From Actinokineospora sp. NBRC 105648 (GTDB taxonomy: Bacteria > Actinomycetota > Actinomycetes > Mycobacteriales > Pseudonocardiaceae): 64,000 nucleotides of DNA. Under the pieces are notes generated by a model. It saw only the letters and a program-made list of their open reading frames with translations, was not told where the DNA came from and did no database searches. Both the position numbers and the translations under genes were made by a program. Within the stretch, counting starts at the first letter, position 1. The number at the start of each line of letters is the position of its first letter. This document shows, piece after piece, positions 52,001-59,398 of this stretch. The DNA lies in contig NZ_BSTR01000011.1 of the NCBI RefSeq assembly GCF_030269645.1, positions 62,001 to 126,000 of the forward strand, in the 5' to 3' direction.

Positions 52001-52301
52001 ATTGGCTGCGATCCGGTTCGCGCCAGAGGCTTTGGACCCGCGCAACCACGCGAGCAGCAGGCTGGTGCGGATCCCGGTGCTGGTGCAGCGGCAGGACGAA
52101 GCCCATGCCGCGCCGGTTGTCGGGCTGACGGTGGAGGCGTCGTTCGACGACGGGCGGACTTGGGCGCCGGCGCCGGTGTCTGAGGGGGTGGCGGTGGTGG
52201 AGCATCCTCGGACGGCGAAGTTCGTGTCGTTGCGGGCAGTGGTGCGGGACGCGGTGGGGAATGTGGCTGAGCAGACGGTTATTCGGGCTTATGGGGCTTG
52301 A
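49068..52301 (+). CDS. Large secreted subtilisin-family (S8) serine protease
   Basis: 1077 residues. Signal peptide (MRRLLALAATVVSAAVGVVA, cleavage after SEA), propeptide-like region to about 195, then the S8 domain with the triad Asp209 (AVLDTGIDGTH), His242 (GHGTHVAST) and Ser415 (LSGTSMATPHVAG); oxyanion Asn in AAGNDGS. The remaining 600 residues are beta-rich without a recognised domain and end in a beta-sandwich-like segment (SFDDGRTWAP). An extracellular protease of the long streptomycete type. ATG 49068 is the likely start; a second ATG overlaps out of frame. Confidence 0.95.
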   Translation: MRRLLALAATVVSAAVGVVALTPAPPSEAAPASAVGTRFLGSITLVTGDHVTVREVGQRLVPAVDPAPGRAGLQFATSAVKDQLMVVPSDAWADLQAGRLDRRLFDVAALLRDGYGDEHRADLPLILPATAPQTGLALTSVAAKAVSLRKEDAADFWAGRGTALTRATDRIWLDGMRKPSLDVSVPLIGAPTAWKSGWTGKGVQVAVLDTGIDGTHADLRKRIAAAKDFTGEGGETADVDGHGTHVASTIAGTGAASNGKYTGVAPDARLLVGKVCGGYGCAESAILAGMQWAVESGAKVVNMSLGGTDTADVDLLEAAVNRLSANALFVVAAGNDGSYGAETVSSPASADAALAVGASDKQDNLAGFSARGPRVHDAALKPEILAPGVDITAARSKYSNLGKKRDKYTSLSGTSMATPHVAGSAAILAQRHPNWSPLQLKAALMASAKRLDGPGAFDQGAGRVDVARAVEQAVYAQPSAVSVGRQAWPHADDPVITKQLSYVNTSAQPLPLRLTLAGDLPAGMFQLSADQVTVPAYGEARVELTVNTAVPAEDKAFSTWVVAEGGTQKITTPVAVDREPESYDLTLRTLDPSGAPSDRNFSLVWGVSLDRYRPVATVDGKGVLRVRKGTYHVDTVVAAPNGDGQTQSRKVVRPTVPVSGDTEVVLDSAAAKPIAIDFDRPGVRPRAVGTGYGRRLPWGTLYAGILGDDLARVFTGWVGDPVPDVVADVGGAWYVPDPSGGVTGAPVTYNLAWFQTGTLPTGFTRHVVDADLARVDSEYRRLENNRGGTKLWLVAEPIFQSGSGYGLPLDLPTKRTEFHSVGNGDWSAEFQQWRTTRKGVVTESITGGEVVRQQPGTTYREDWNTAVIGPALPRDGLATRVNDQISLGVPMFSDPSAGHLGASTIDKASTALYREGVKVGETDQPAQGSWQVPEASASYRLETWVTRKAPMSTEVRSTWTFTSVRPQPRGGKGGAYLPLAAIRFAPEALDPRNHASSRLVRIPVLVQRQDEAHAAPVVGLTVEASFDDGRTWAPAPVSEGVAVVEHPRTAKFVSLRAVVRDAVGNVAEQTVIRAYGA

Positions 52302-52802
52302 GCTGCTTGGGCTGCCGTCTTCGTTGCCCAGGTAAGAGCAGGGGCTCGATCTAGTGAACTCGCTTCGTGTGGGGCCCCTAGAGCACCGCGGTGGGAAAGA
52401 AGGGCGGGTGAAGGGCATTCCCACCACAGGTCGAGTTTAGCGGTGCTCTCCCCCCACACGAAGCGAGTCCACTAGATCGAGCATCCGTAGCGGGCCCGCG
52501 GTACCAGCGGGGTCGGCCTATCCGCTGCGGTACCAGGGGAGACGGGACCCTGTCGGGTGCCAGTGGGGTCGGCCTATCCGCTGCGGTTTGGTGGGTGGGG
52601 GCGGGCTTGCTGCTGCGGTTGGGTGGGCGGATCCTTTCCTCCGCCTCGCCTGCGCTGCCCCTTCCCCTCCCGCCTCCATCCTTCCGCCACTCTCGGGTCC
52701 CTCTCTCGCTGCCTGCCTCACACCCCGATCGCAACCGGATCACAACCCGGGTGCGGTGTGCTCGGGGTTCCAGTCAGCCCTGCTCCTCTGGAGGCCCACC
52801 GA
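52302..52802. other. Intergenic region with palindromic repeat copy 2
   Basis: 500 bases between the two subtilase genes. It contains repeat copy 2 with reversed flanking boxes, a duplicated CCTATCCGCTGCGG box (about 52517-52530 and 52573-52586), a G-rich stretch, and a CT-rich stretch (52,640-52,710) leading to the second subtilase promoter. Confidence 0.65.
52344..52482 (-). repeat. 140-bp palindromic element, copy 2 (opposite orientation)
   Basis: Reverse-oriented copy of the element at 40763, judged by the internal AGGGGCCCC side and the flanking boxes. Outer arms are again conserved to one or two bases. It begins 43 bases past the first subtilase stop. Side boxes: GCTGCCGTCTTCGTTGCCC (about 52311) and CCTATCCGCTGCGG. 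Confidence 0.93.
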
Positions 52803-54065
52803 ATGAACGCGAAGTTCGTCCGACTGTCCCGCAGATCGGCGTTGGCCGCCGGGTTCGTGTTGGCGATCACCGGGATCACCAGTGCTGTCCCGGTGTCCGC
52901 TGACCCGGCCGCCGCTCCCGCTGCCGTGGCCAAGCCCGGTGTCGTGCTCGATGCCAACAGCCCCACCGCTGTTCCCGACTCCTATATCGCGGTCCTGGCC
53001 GACTCCAACGCCTCCGCCGATGTGGTGAAGCGCCGGTCGGAGGAGACGCGGCAGAAGTACGGCGTGTCGATCACGCAGACCTACTACTCGGCGCTGCGCG
53101 GGTTCGCGGTGAAGGCGACCGCTGACCAGGCTGCGCGGTTGGCGACCGATCCGGTGTTCGAGTACGTGACCGCTGACCAGGAGGTCACCACTGACGCGTT
53201 GGCCGTGCAGGCGAGTCCGCCGTCGTGGGGGATCAACCGGATCGACGAGCGGTCGTTGCCGCTGGACACCAAGTACCACTACGCGAACACCGCGTCCACG
53301 GTGACCGCGTACATCATCGACACCGGGATCCGTTACACTCACCAGGAATTCGGTGGGCGGGCCATCTACGGGATCGACGTGGTGGGTGGCGTCTTCCCGC
53401 CTGGGAACGACTGCTACGGGCACGGCACGCACGTCGCGGGCACGGTCGGGGGCAAGACCGTTGGTGTGGCCAAGGACGTGCAGCTGGTCTCGGTGCGGGT
53501 GCTCAACTGCTCCGGCTCGGGCACTCTCGCCGGCGTGATCGCCGGGGTTGACTGGGTCACCAACGACACCATCATCAACGGTCGCAAGTCCGTGGCCAAC
53601 ATGAGCCTCGGTGCCGCGGGCGTGTGGCCGACGCTGAACACCGCCGTGGGCAACTCGGTCGCGGCGAACGTGCACTACTCCGTCTCCGCGGGCAACGGGG
53701 CCACCCTCGCCTGCAACCAGAGCCCGGCAAGCGCGCCCGCCGCGACGACCGTGGGCTCCACCGAGACCAATGACGCCCGGTCGACCTTCTCCAACTACGG
53801 CTCGTGCGTGGACATCTTCGCCCCCGGGCGGCAGATCTACTCGGCGCTGAACACCTCGGACACCGCTTACGGGCTCAAGGACGGCACGTCCATGGCGGCC
53901 CCGCACGTGACCGGCACCGCGGCGCTGTGGCGGCACAAGTTCCCGACCAACACCGCGTGGCAGACCGCTGCCGCGCTGACCGACAACGCGACGCCCGGTG
54001 TCGTGGGTGGGGCTGGGGCGGGTTCGCCGAACAAGCTGCTGTTCTCCGGGTTCGTCCCGGCGTAA
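52803..54065 (+). CDS. Secreted subtilisin-like (S8) protease, proteinase K/aqualysin type
   Basis: 420 residues. Signal peptide (MNAKFVRLSRRSALAAGFVL, cleavage near VSA), I9 inhibitor-like propeptide (PDSYIAVLADSN ... YYSALRGFAVKATADQAARL) and the catalytic domain with Asp173 (IIDTGIRYTHQEF), His207 (YGHGTHVAGTVGG) and Ser363 (DGTSMAAPHVTG). The propeptide ends before the SWGINRID start of the mature enzyme. Typical extracellular protease; ends at 54065 with no C-terminal extension. Confidence 0.97.
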   Translation: MNAKFVRLSRRSALAAGFVLAITGITSAVPVSADPAAAPAAVAKPGVVLDANSPTAVPDSYIAVLADSNASADVVKRRSEETRQKYGVSITQTYYSALRGFAVKATADQAARLATDPVFEYVTADQEVTTDALAVQASPPSWGINRIDERSLPLDTKYHYANTASTVTAYIIDTGIRYTHQEFGGRAIYGIDVVGGVFPPGNDCYGHGTHVAGTVGGKTVGVAKDVQLVSVRVLNCSGSGTLAGVIAGVDWVTNDTIINGRKSVANMSLGAAGVWPTLNTAVGNSVAANVHYSVSAGNGATLACNQSPASAPAATTVGSTETNDARSTFSNYGSCVDIFAPGRQIYSALNTSDTAYGLKDGTSMAAPHVTGTAALWRHKFPTNTAWQTAAALTDNATPGVVGGAGAGSPNKLLFSGFVPA

Positions 54066-54087
54066 GCACAGTCTACTGTGGATAGAG

Positions 54088-54123
54088 ACACCCCCGTTGG
54101 CCGCGCCCGGTCGACGGGGGTGT
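54088..54123. terminator. Hairpin between convergent subtilase and TetR genes
   Basis: 10-bp stem ACACCCCCGT/ACGGGGGTGT with a 16-base loop between stops at 54065 and 54133. Confidence 0.6.
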
Positions 54124-54132
54124 TCCGCCGCG

Positions 54133-54666
54133 TCAGTGGATCAGCGCTTGCACGCCCGGGGCGTAGAGGTCAGCGACCTTCTCCACCGGTGCCTTGGCCA
54201 GTGGTCCGGTCCGGTCGACCGCCAGCGCGGCACCCAGACCCAGCAGGTGCGCGGCGACCAGCTCGGCGCGCACCGCCTTGTCCTGCCCGCACAGCCGGGC
54301 GGCGATGGCCTGCACGACCTGGGTGCGGAACCGCTCGCGCATGAAGGCGCGTTCGTCGCCGGGGCCGATGGCGAACACCACGCGCAGCAGTGGGTCGCTG
54401 TTGCTGGCCCGGCGGGACCGCACGAGCACGCAGACCATGTGCCTGCCCAGTTCCGCGTCGGGCGCGTCCAGCAGGGCGGTGGCCGCCTCGGTGAAGTCGG
54501 CGACCGTGGTGAACAGGGATTCCTTGCCACCGAAGTGCTTCACGATGAGCGAGGCGCTCACCCCGGCGTCCGCGGCGATCCCGCGCAGGGTCACCGAGGC
54601 ATAGGGGAGCCGCGCGAACGCCTTGCGCGCGGCCAGCAGGATGGCGTCGCGGCTGGAGTCGGTCAC
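54133..54666 (-). CDS. TetR family regulator of the adjacent MFS exporter
   Basis: 177 residues from GTG 54666, whose GTGA overlaps the MFS stop. HTH at about 7-50 (AARKAFARLPYASVTLRGIA ... VSASLIVKHFGGKESLF). The C-terminal domain is helical (AELGRHMVCVLVRSRR, FRTQVVQAIAARL). Encoded downstream of the exporter in one transcript; the inverted repeat in front of the MFS gene is the likely operator. Confidence 0.92.
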   Translation of the reverse strand: MTDSSRDAILLAARKAFARLPYASVTLRGIAADAGVSASLIVKHFGGKESLFTTVADFTEAATALLDAPDAELGRHMVCVLVRSRRASNSDPLLRVVFAIGPGDERAFMRERFRTQVVQAIAARLCGQDKAVRAELVAAHLLGLGAALAVDRTGPLAKAPVEKVADLYAPGVQALIH

Positions 54667-56075
54667 GCGGTGCCGACCGCGAGCACGGGGCTGGGCGCGC
54701 GCCGCCTGCCGGGGATGAGCAGGGTCAGGCCGAGCGCGCCAAGGGCGCAGAACCCGGCGATGGCGAACACCGCGAGGTAAGCCTGCAGGGTCGGCGCACT
54801 GTGCCCGTCGGCGCTCCGCGCGGTCAGCCCGGACAGCACGATCGCCACGACGGCACTGCACACCGCCTGCCCGATCGAGCGCATCAGCGTGTTGAGGCCG
54901 TTGGCGGCCGCGGTCTCGGTCACCGGAACAGCATGCATGATCAGAGCCGGCAGCGCGGAGTAGGCCACCGCCGTACCCGCGGCGACCACGGTGGCACCGA
55001 AGACGATCGACACCAGGTCCGTGCTGGTGAACAACCGCACGGCATAGCCGACGGCCATCAGCCCAGCCGCCGCAGCCAGGGTGAAGCGCGGCCCACGAGC
55101 AGCCGACAGCCGCGCGGACACCGGCGAGAGCAGCACCATCGCGATGCCGCCGGGCAGCAGGCACAGACCGCTCACCACGATCGAGGCACCCAACCCGTAG
55201 CCGGTGGAGGTGGGCTCCTGCACGAGCTGCGCGGTGGCCAGGGAGTTGGCGTAGAAGGAGAACCCGATCAGCAGTGCCGCCAGGTTCGTGAACAGCACGG
55301 CAGGGCGAACCGACACCCGCAGGTCGACCAGCGGCGTCCCGGCCCGCAACTGGTGCCACACCCACAACGGCGCCACGACCACGGCGCCGGCCAACAGACC
55401 GAGCACCCGGGCGGAACCCCAGCCCCACGCGTTGCCCTTGGAGACCGCCACCAGCAGGCAGACCAGCACCGTGGTGAGACCGAGCGCGCCCACCACGTCG
55501 AACCGCCCCCGCGTCCGCACCGGCGACTCGGGAACCACGGTCACCACAGCGAGGGCAACGAGCGAGCCGAGCACGGCGCACGCCCAGAACATGGTGTGCC
55601 AGTCATAGTGCTCGACCACCAGGGTGGCCAGCGGAATCCCGAACGCGGCACCGACACCGAGGGTGGCGCTCATCATCGCGATGGCACCGATCACACGCTC
55701 GCGCGGGAGCTCGTCACGCAGGATGCTGATCCCCAACGGAACCACCGCGATCGCGACCCCCTGCAGAGCCCGACCCGCGATCAGCACCGGCAACGTGGCC
55801 GACACCGCGCACAGGACTGAACCCGCGACCATCGAGGCCAGCGCCATCAACAGCACCCGCCGCTTGCCATACATATCACCCGCCCGCCCGAGCAACGGCG
55901 TGGCCACCGCCCCGGCGAGCAGGGTGGCGGTGATCATCCAGCTGACGTCAGTCGGCGAACCACCGGTGAGCGCGGGCAGCTGCGGCAACAACGGCACCAC
56001 GATGGTCTGCATGACAGCCATCAGCACCCCACACGAAGCCAGCGCGGCCAACGGGGCATTGCCTCGGGTGAACAC
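54663..56075 (-). CDS. MFS multidrug exporter, 14-helix DHA2-like
   Basis: 470 residues. GTG 56075 is chosen over the ATG at 56111 because GGGAGG lies six bases upstream of it and the inverted repeat then sits directly in front. Antiporter signatures LGRAGDMYGKRRVLLMALAS (motif A) and GRALQGVAIAVVPLGISILR (motif C region) and about 14 helices are visible. Substrate unknown; drug efflux is the usual role. Followed by its TetR regulator. Confidence 0.92.
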   Translation of the reverse strand: MFTRGNAPLAALASCGVLMAVMQTIVVPLLPQLPALTGGSPTDVSWMITATLLAGAVATPLLGRAGDMYGKRRVLLMALASMVAGSVLCAVSATLPVLIAGRALQGVAIAVVPLGISILRDELPRERVIGAIAMMSATLGVGAAFGIPLATLVVEHYDWHTMFWACAVLGSLVALAVVTVVPESPVRTRGRFDVVGALGLTTVLVCLLVAVSKGNAWGWGSARVLGLLAGAVVVAPLWVWHQLRAGTPLVDLRVSVRPAVLFTNLAALLIGFSFYANSLATAQLVQEPTSTGYGLGASIVVSGLCLLPGGIAMVLLSPVSARLSAARGPRFTLAAAAGLMAVGYAVRLFTSTDLVSIVFGATVVAAGTAVAYSALPALIMHAVPVTETAAANGLNTLMRSIGQAVCSAVVAIVLSGLTARSADGHSAPTLQAYLAVFAIAGFCALGALGLTLLIPGRRRAPSPVLAVGTA

Positions 56076-56103
56076 GTGTTTACCTCCCGACTGGAGTAAA
56101 CAC
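56076..56103. promoter_or_regulatory. Inverted repeat operator in front of the MFS-TetR operon
   Basis: GTGTTTAC and GTAAACAC arms separated by 12 bases that include the Shine-Dalgarno GGGAGG. The TetR protein could block transcription, and the mRNA could also fold over the ribosome site. Confidence 0.65.
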
Positions 56104-56252
56104 ACGTTCACCCCACCCGATCAAGGCCCGTGTGACCAGTAGCTCATCCCCCACAGCAGAGTGGCCACCCCCCGCTGGTACCGCAGCCGAACGCCGCCCG
56201 GCCAGCACACAACGCCCGCTAGGCGCGAAGAGGCCACCCCCACCAGACCGCA

Positions 56253-56297
56253 GCAGAACCCGGCCCCGCAGAACCCGGCCCCGCAGAACCCAGCCCC
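56253..56297 (+). repeat. 15-bp tandem repeat, three copies
   Basis: GCAGAACCCGGCCCC at 56253 and 56268 and GCAGAACCCAGCCCC at 56283, in the C-rich flank of element copy 3. Confidence 0.9.
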
Positions 56298-56352
56298 GCC
56301 GAACCGCAGCGGATAGGCCCGACCAAGCTGGAACGCAACACCCGCTACGGAT

Positions 56353-56492
56353 GCTCGATCTAGTGGACTCGCTTCGTGTGGGGGAGGAGTACCGCTAAAC
56401 TTGCCGGTGGTGGGGAATGCCCTTCACCCGCCCTTTTTTCGCCACCGCGGTGCTCTAGGGGCCCCACACGAAGCGAGTTCACTAGATCGAGC
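56353..56492 (+). repeat. 140-bp palindromic element, copy 3
   Basis: Same orientation and nearly the same sequence as copy 1, with a few changes inside the left arm (GGGGGAGGAGTACCGC). Box ACCGCAGCGGATAGGCCC lies 50 bases to the left and GGGCAACGAAGACGGCAAC to the right. The right flank is duplicated. Confidence 0.93.
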
Positions 56493-56760
56493 CCACGCTT
56501 GTAACTCGGGCAACGAAGACGGCAACCATCAAGCGAGCCCCCTAGACCGAGCCCCGCTTGCAACCGGGCAACGAAGACGGCAACACCGAGGCCGGCCCCG
56601 CCCACGAGGTCGCACCACCGCCGCCCAATAGCCGGAATCCGTCACCAAAACCCCAGTACTTCGGCCGTTCGAGGGAGAAACCCACGAACGCGACCCCCAG
56701 ACGACCCACGATGGGACCCTGTCCGCACAGGGATCTCTCGACCACGGGATCGGTGGGGCG

Positions 56761-57441
56761 ATGACGTCGAGCCGGTGGCCGCCCACGAGCCTGCTGGGCG
56801 GTCTGGACGATCGCGTCCGGCGGGAACTGCTGGCTCTCGGCCGCCCCGTCCGGGTGCGCGACGGCGACCGGTTGCTGCGCGCCGGCGACCCGGCCACGCA
56901 CGTCTACCTGTTGCTGCTCGGCTGGTTCAAGGTGCACGCCAGTCGCGCGTGCGGGGACGAGGCGTTGATCGCGGTGCGGTCGGGGGGCGACCTGGTCGGG
57001 GAGTTGACCGCTTTCGAGGGCGGGCCGCGCGCGGTGTCGGTAAGCGCGGCGGGGCCTGGGGTGGTGCGCCGGATCGAGCGCGAGGACTTCCTTGGCTTCC
57101 TCACCGCCCACGGCGTCGCGTTGCGCGCGGTGTTGCGCGCGGTGTCGGTCAAGCACCGGTGGGCCACCCGCAGGCTCACCGAGTTCGCCGGTGAGGCCGC
57201 CGACCGCCGGGTGGCCTGCGTGCTGGCCGAGATGGTCGAGAAGGACTCCAGCGCGGGCAACGCGATCGGTGTCCGGTTGAGCCAGTCCGAGCTCGCCGCG
57301 CTGGCGGGTACCTCGGTCCCGTCGGTGCAGCGGGTGCTCCGCCAGTTCCGCGACGGCGGCATCGTGGAGACCCGCTACCGCCAGGTCGTGGTGACCGATG
57401 TCGACGGGCTCAGCAGACTGGCCGGATTGGACTGTCCATAA
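56761..57441 (+). CDS. Crp/Fnr family transcriptional regulator
   Basis: 226 residues. A cyclic-nucleotide-binding-type beta roll (about 15-125; GDRLLRAGDPATHVYLLLLG, GGDLVGELTAFEGGPRAVSV) and a C-terminal winged helix (about 150-215; LSQSELAALAGTSVPSVQRV, LRQFRDGGIVETR). The Arg/Ser residues binding the cAMP phosphate are not fully evident, and no Fnr-type N-terminal Cys cluster is seen, so the ligand is open. Converges on the GTPase gene with a five-base gap. Confidence 0.92.
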   Translation: MTSSRWPPTSLLGGLDDRVRRELLALGRPVRVRDGDRLLRAGDPATHVYLLLLGWFKVHASRACGDEALIAVRSGGDLVGELTAFEGGPRAVSVSAAGPGVVRRIEREDFLGFLTAHGVALRAVLRAVSVKHRWATRRLTEFAGEAADRRVACVLAEMVEKDSSAGNAIGVRLSQSELAALAGTSVPSVQRVLRQFRDGGIVETRYRQVVVTDVDGLSRLAGLDCP

Positions 57442-57446
57442 TAGAC

Positions 57447-58748
57447 CTACGGTAGGTTTCGCAGGGTGCCGTGGATCGCGCCCGCCAGCGCGGTCGCGGC
57501 GCGCGCGAGGGTGTACCAGTCCGTGGTGGTGGTCGGCGCGGTGGATTGTTCCTCCTGCCACGCCTGCTGTTTGACCGCCAGGTCGGCGAAGAGCGGTTCG
57601 TAGGCCGAGGCCAGCACCGCCCACGTCTGGTTGACCACCGTGCCGGTGGCGGACTCGACCGCGCTCGCCAAGTCCTGCGGGGACGGGAGCGGGATGGGCA
57701 CGTGCACCGCCGCGCCGGCCCCCTGGGCCACCACGTGGCCGAGCACCGAACCGTCGTCCGACGGCTCGACGCGCAGGCCCAGCGTGTCCGGTGGCCGCCA
57801 CGGGCGCGCGTCGGGCAGGTGCCTGCGGATCTCGGCGTCGACCCAGTCCGCGTCGGCGGCGATGCCGGTCAGGATGAGGCGTTCGGTCCGTTCGGCCTGC
57901 GCGGCGAGCTCCCCGCGCAGGGCCGAGACGAGCCAGTCGACCGGGTCGGCGACCTTGGCCAGGTTGCCCCGCAGCCGCGCCAGCACCGCCGTGCGGTCGG
58001 CGCGCAGCGTGTCGCCCACCCGGCCGATCAGGGCCAGCTGGCGCGCGGAGAGCCGCACCCGCACCAGTTCCCAGTCCCGTTCCCGGGCCGAGCGCGGGTC
58101 CAACAACTGACCACTGTGGACACGTCGGGCGTCGGCGATCGTCTCGGTCGCGCTGGTGGCCATGGCCGTGCACTGGTCGGCGAGCCGCGCGGCGATCCGC
58201 CTGGCCCGCAGCTCGGCCCGCCGGTTGACCGGCGCGGTGTCGGTCAGGAACGACCGGATCGCCACCCTGGAGGCGTCGTCCGGCGCGGACCCGGGGCCGG
58301 ACAACAGGACCACCGCGCCCATCCGCGCGCCGATGTAGGTCAGCACGTGGCCGCGCTCGGTCACCCCGACGCGGTCCAGCATGGTCACCACGACCGCGAC
58401 GGAGCTCACGTGCGCGGACACCGCGTCCTCGAGCAGCCGGGACTGGGCGGCCCCCCAGGCGGCGGTCGCGGGGACGACCACCAGCAGCCCGTCGGTGTCG
58501 GTCACCGCCTCCAGCGGCGGTCCGGTGGGGTCCCAGTCGGCCTCGACCACCTCGGCCCCGGCCAGCCCCTCCCGGCCCGCGACCCGGTGGATCAGCGTCG
58601 ACTTGCCCGCCCCCGGCTCGCCCACGACGGTGATCCGCCAGGTGGACCGCTCCAGACCGGCGGCCAACCGCTCGAGGGAGGTGGTGGTCCGGGCCCGCCC
58701 GTGGTCGGCGGCCAGGCGCGCCGCGTCCCGCAGCCACCGCGGGGTCAT
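57447..58748 (-). CDS. Dynamin-like / Era-type GTPase
   Basis: 433 residues. P-loop GEPGAGKST (43-51), a G3-like TDTDGLLVVVPA and a G4-like TMLDR fit a small GTPase domain, followed by a long helical region (MATSATETIADARRVHSGQL and beyond) with coiled-coil character. This order resembles bacterial dynamin-like proteins and related membrane-associated GTPases, though it is shorter. No transmembrane helix is clear. Start at ATG 58748. Role unknown. Confidence 0.78.
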   Translation of the reverse strand: MTPRWLRDAARLAADHGRARTTTSLERLAAGLERSTWRITVVGEPGAGKSTLIHRVAGREGLAGAEVVEADWDPTGPPLEAVTDTDGLLVVVPATAAWGAAQSRLLEDAVSAHVSSVAVVVTMLDRVGVTERGHVLTYIGARMGAVVLLSGPGSAPDDASRVAIRSFLTDTAPVNRRAELRARRIAARLADQCTAMATSATETIADARRVHSGQLLDPRSARERDWELVRVRLSARQLALIGRVGDTLRADRTAVLARLRGNLAKVADPVDWLVSALRGELAAQAERTERLILTGIAADADWVDAEIRRHLPDARPWRPPDTLGLRVEPSDDGSVLGHVVAQGAGAAVHVPIPLPSPQDLASAVESATGTVVNQTWAVLASAYEPLFADLAVKQQAWQEEQSTAPTTTTDWYTLARAATALAGAIHGTLRNLP

Positions 58749-59002
58749 GGTGGTGATCTCGCGGCTCTCGATGGTGCCTGCTCCCTCGTGATCGCTGCCA
58801 CTGCGCCGACATCATGGGCCGCCCGGCGGGCGCAGATGCCATCAGCCGAGGGGATTGGCCGAACTGCCCGGCATCCGACCGTCCCCGGCGACGGTCCGTG
58901 GAGGTCGGGTGTGCCCTGCGTGGTCGCCGCGGGCGGGTCGCCTCGGCCGTCCTGTCCGCGACGACCGGCGGGGGACTGTCCACGACGGCGCCCGGGCGGC
59001 GC

Positions 59003-59311
59003 CTAGCGCTCGGCGGCCAGGATGCCGTTGAGCAGGCCGGGGAACAGCGCGTCGAGGTCCGCCCGGCGCAGGGTGGTCATCCGGGTGGTGCCCGCGGGGA
59101 CCACGGTGATCACGCCCGCCTCGCGCAGCGTGCGCAAGTGGTGGGTGCGGGTGGACTTGCTGATCGGCAGGTCGATGGAGCCGCAGGCGACGCTGGTGTC
59201 CAGCCGGGCCAGCTCGCGGACCATGTGCAGGCGCATCGGGTCGGCCAGGGCGTGCAGCACCGCCTCGATGCGGATCTCCGCTCGGCTGGGGTGCGGTAGG
59301 TCGTCGGGCAC
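59003..59311 (-). CDS. ArsR family winged-helix regulator
   Basis: 102 residues from GTG 59311. LHALADPMRLHMVRELARLD, SIDLPISKSTRTHHLRTLRE and GVITVVPAGTTRMTTLRRAD form the ArsR-type wHTH. No Cys-based metal site of the ArsR/SmtB type is present, so the inducer is probably not a soft metal. A longer start at ATG 59377 would overlap the divergent MFS promoter and is not preferred. Divergent from the MFS gene, which it probably represses. Confidence 0.88.
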   Translation of the reverse strand: MPDDLPHPSRAEIRIEAVLHALADPMRLHMVRELARLDTSVACGSIDLPISKSTRTHHLRTLREAGVITVVPAGTTRMTTLRRADLDALFPGLLNGILAAER

Positions 59312-59321
59312 GGATTCATAG

Positions 59322-59337
59322 TACGAGATCGCTCGTA
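59322..59337. promoter_or_regulatory. Candidate ArsR-type operator in the ArsR/MFS intergenic region
   Basis: TACGAG-ATCG-CTCGTA inverted repeat, with a related CGTACTACG at 59351-59359 and further CGTAC/CGTAG half-sites to 59372. A single autoregulated operator cluster between divergent genes is likely. Confidence 0.55.
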
Positions 59338-59398
59338 GTTCGGCTACTGTCGTACTACGATGACTGTCGTACAACACCCGGTCCGAGGGGGAAGACCC

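Larger units (their letters stand above)
56104..56760. other. Intergenic region with palindromic repeat copy 3 and a 15-bp tandem repeat
   Basis: Between divergent MFS and Crp genes. It contains a C-rich tract, a 15-bp tandem (56253-56297), the side boxes and element copy 3, then a second GGGCAACGAAGACGGCAAC box (56508 and 56566) 58 bases after the first, and finally the Crp promoter region. Confidence 0.65.
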
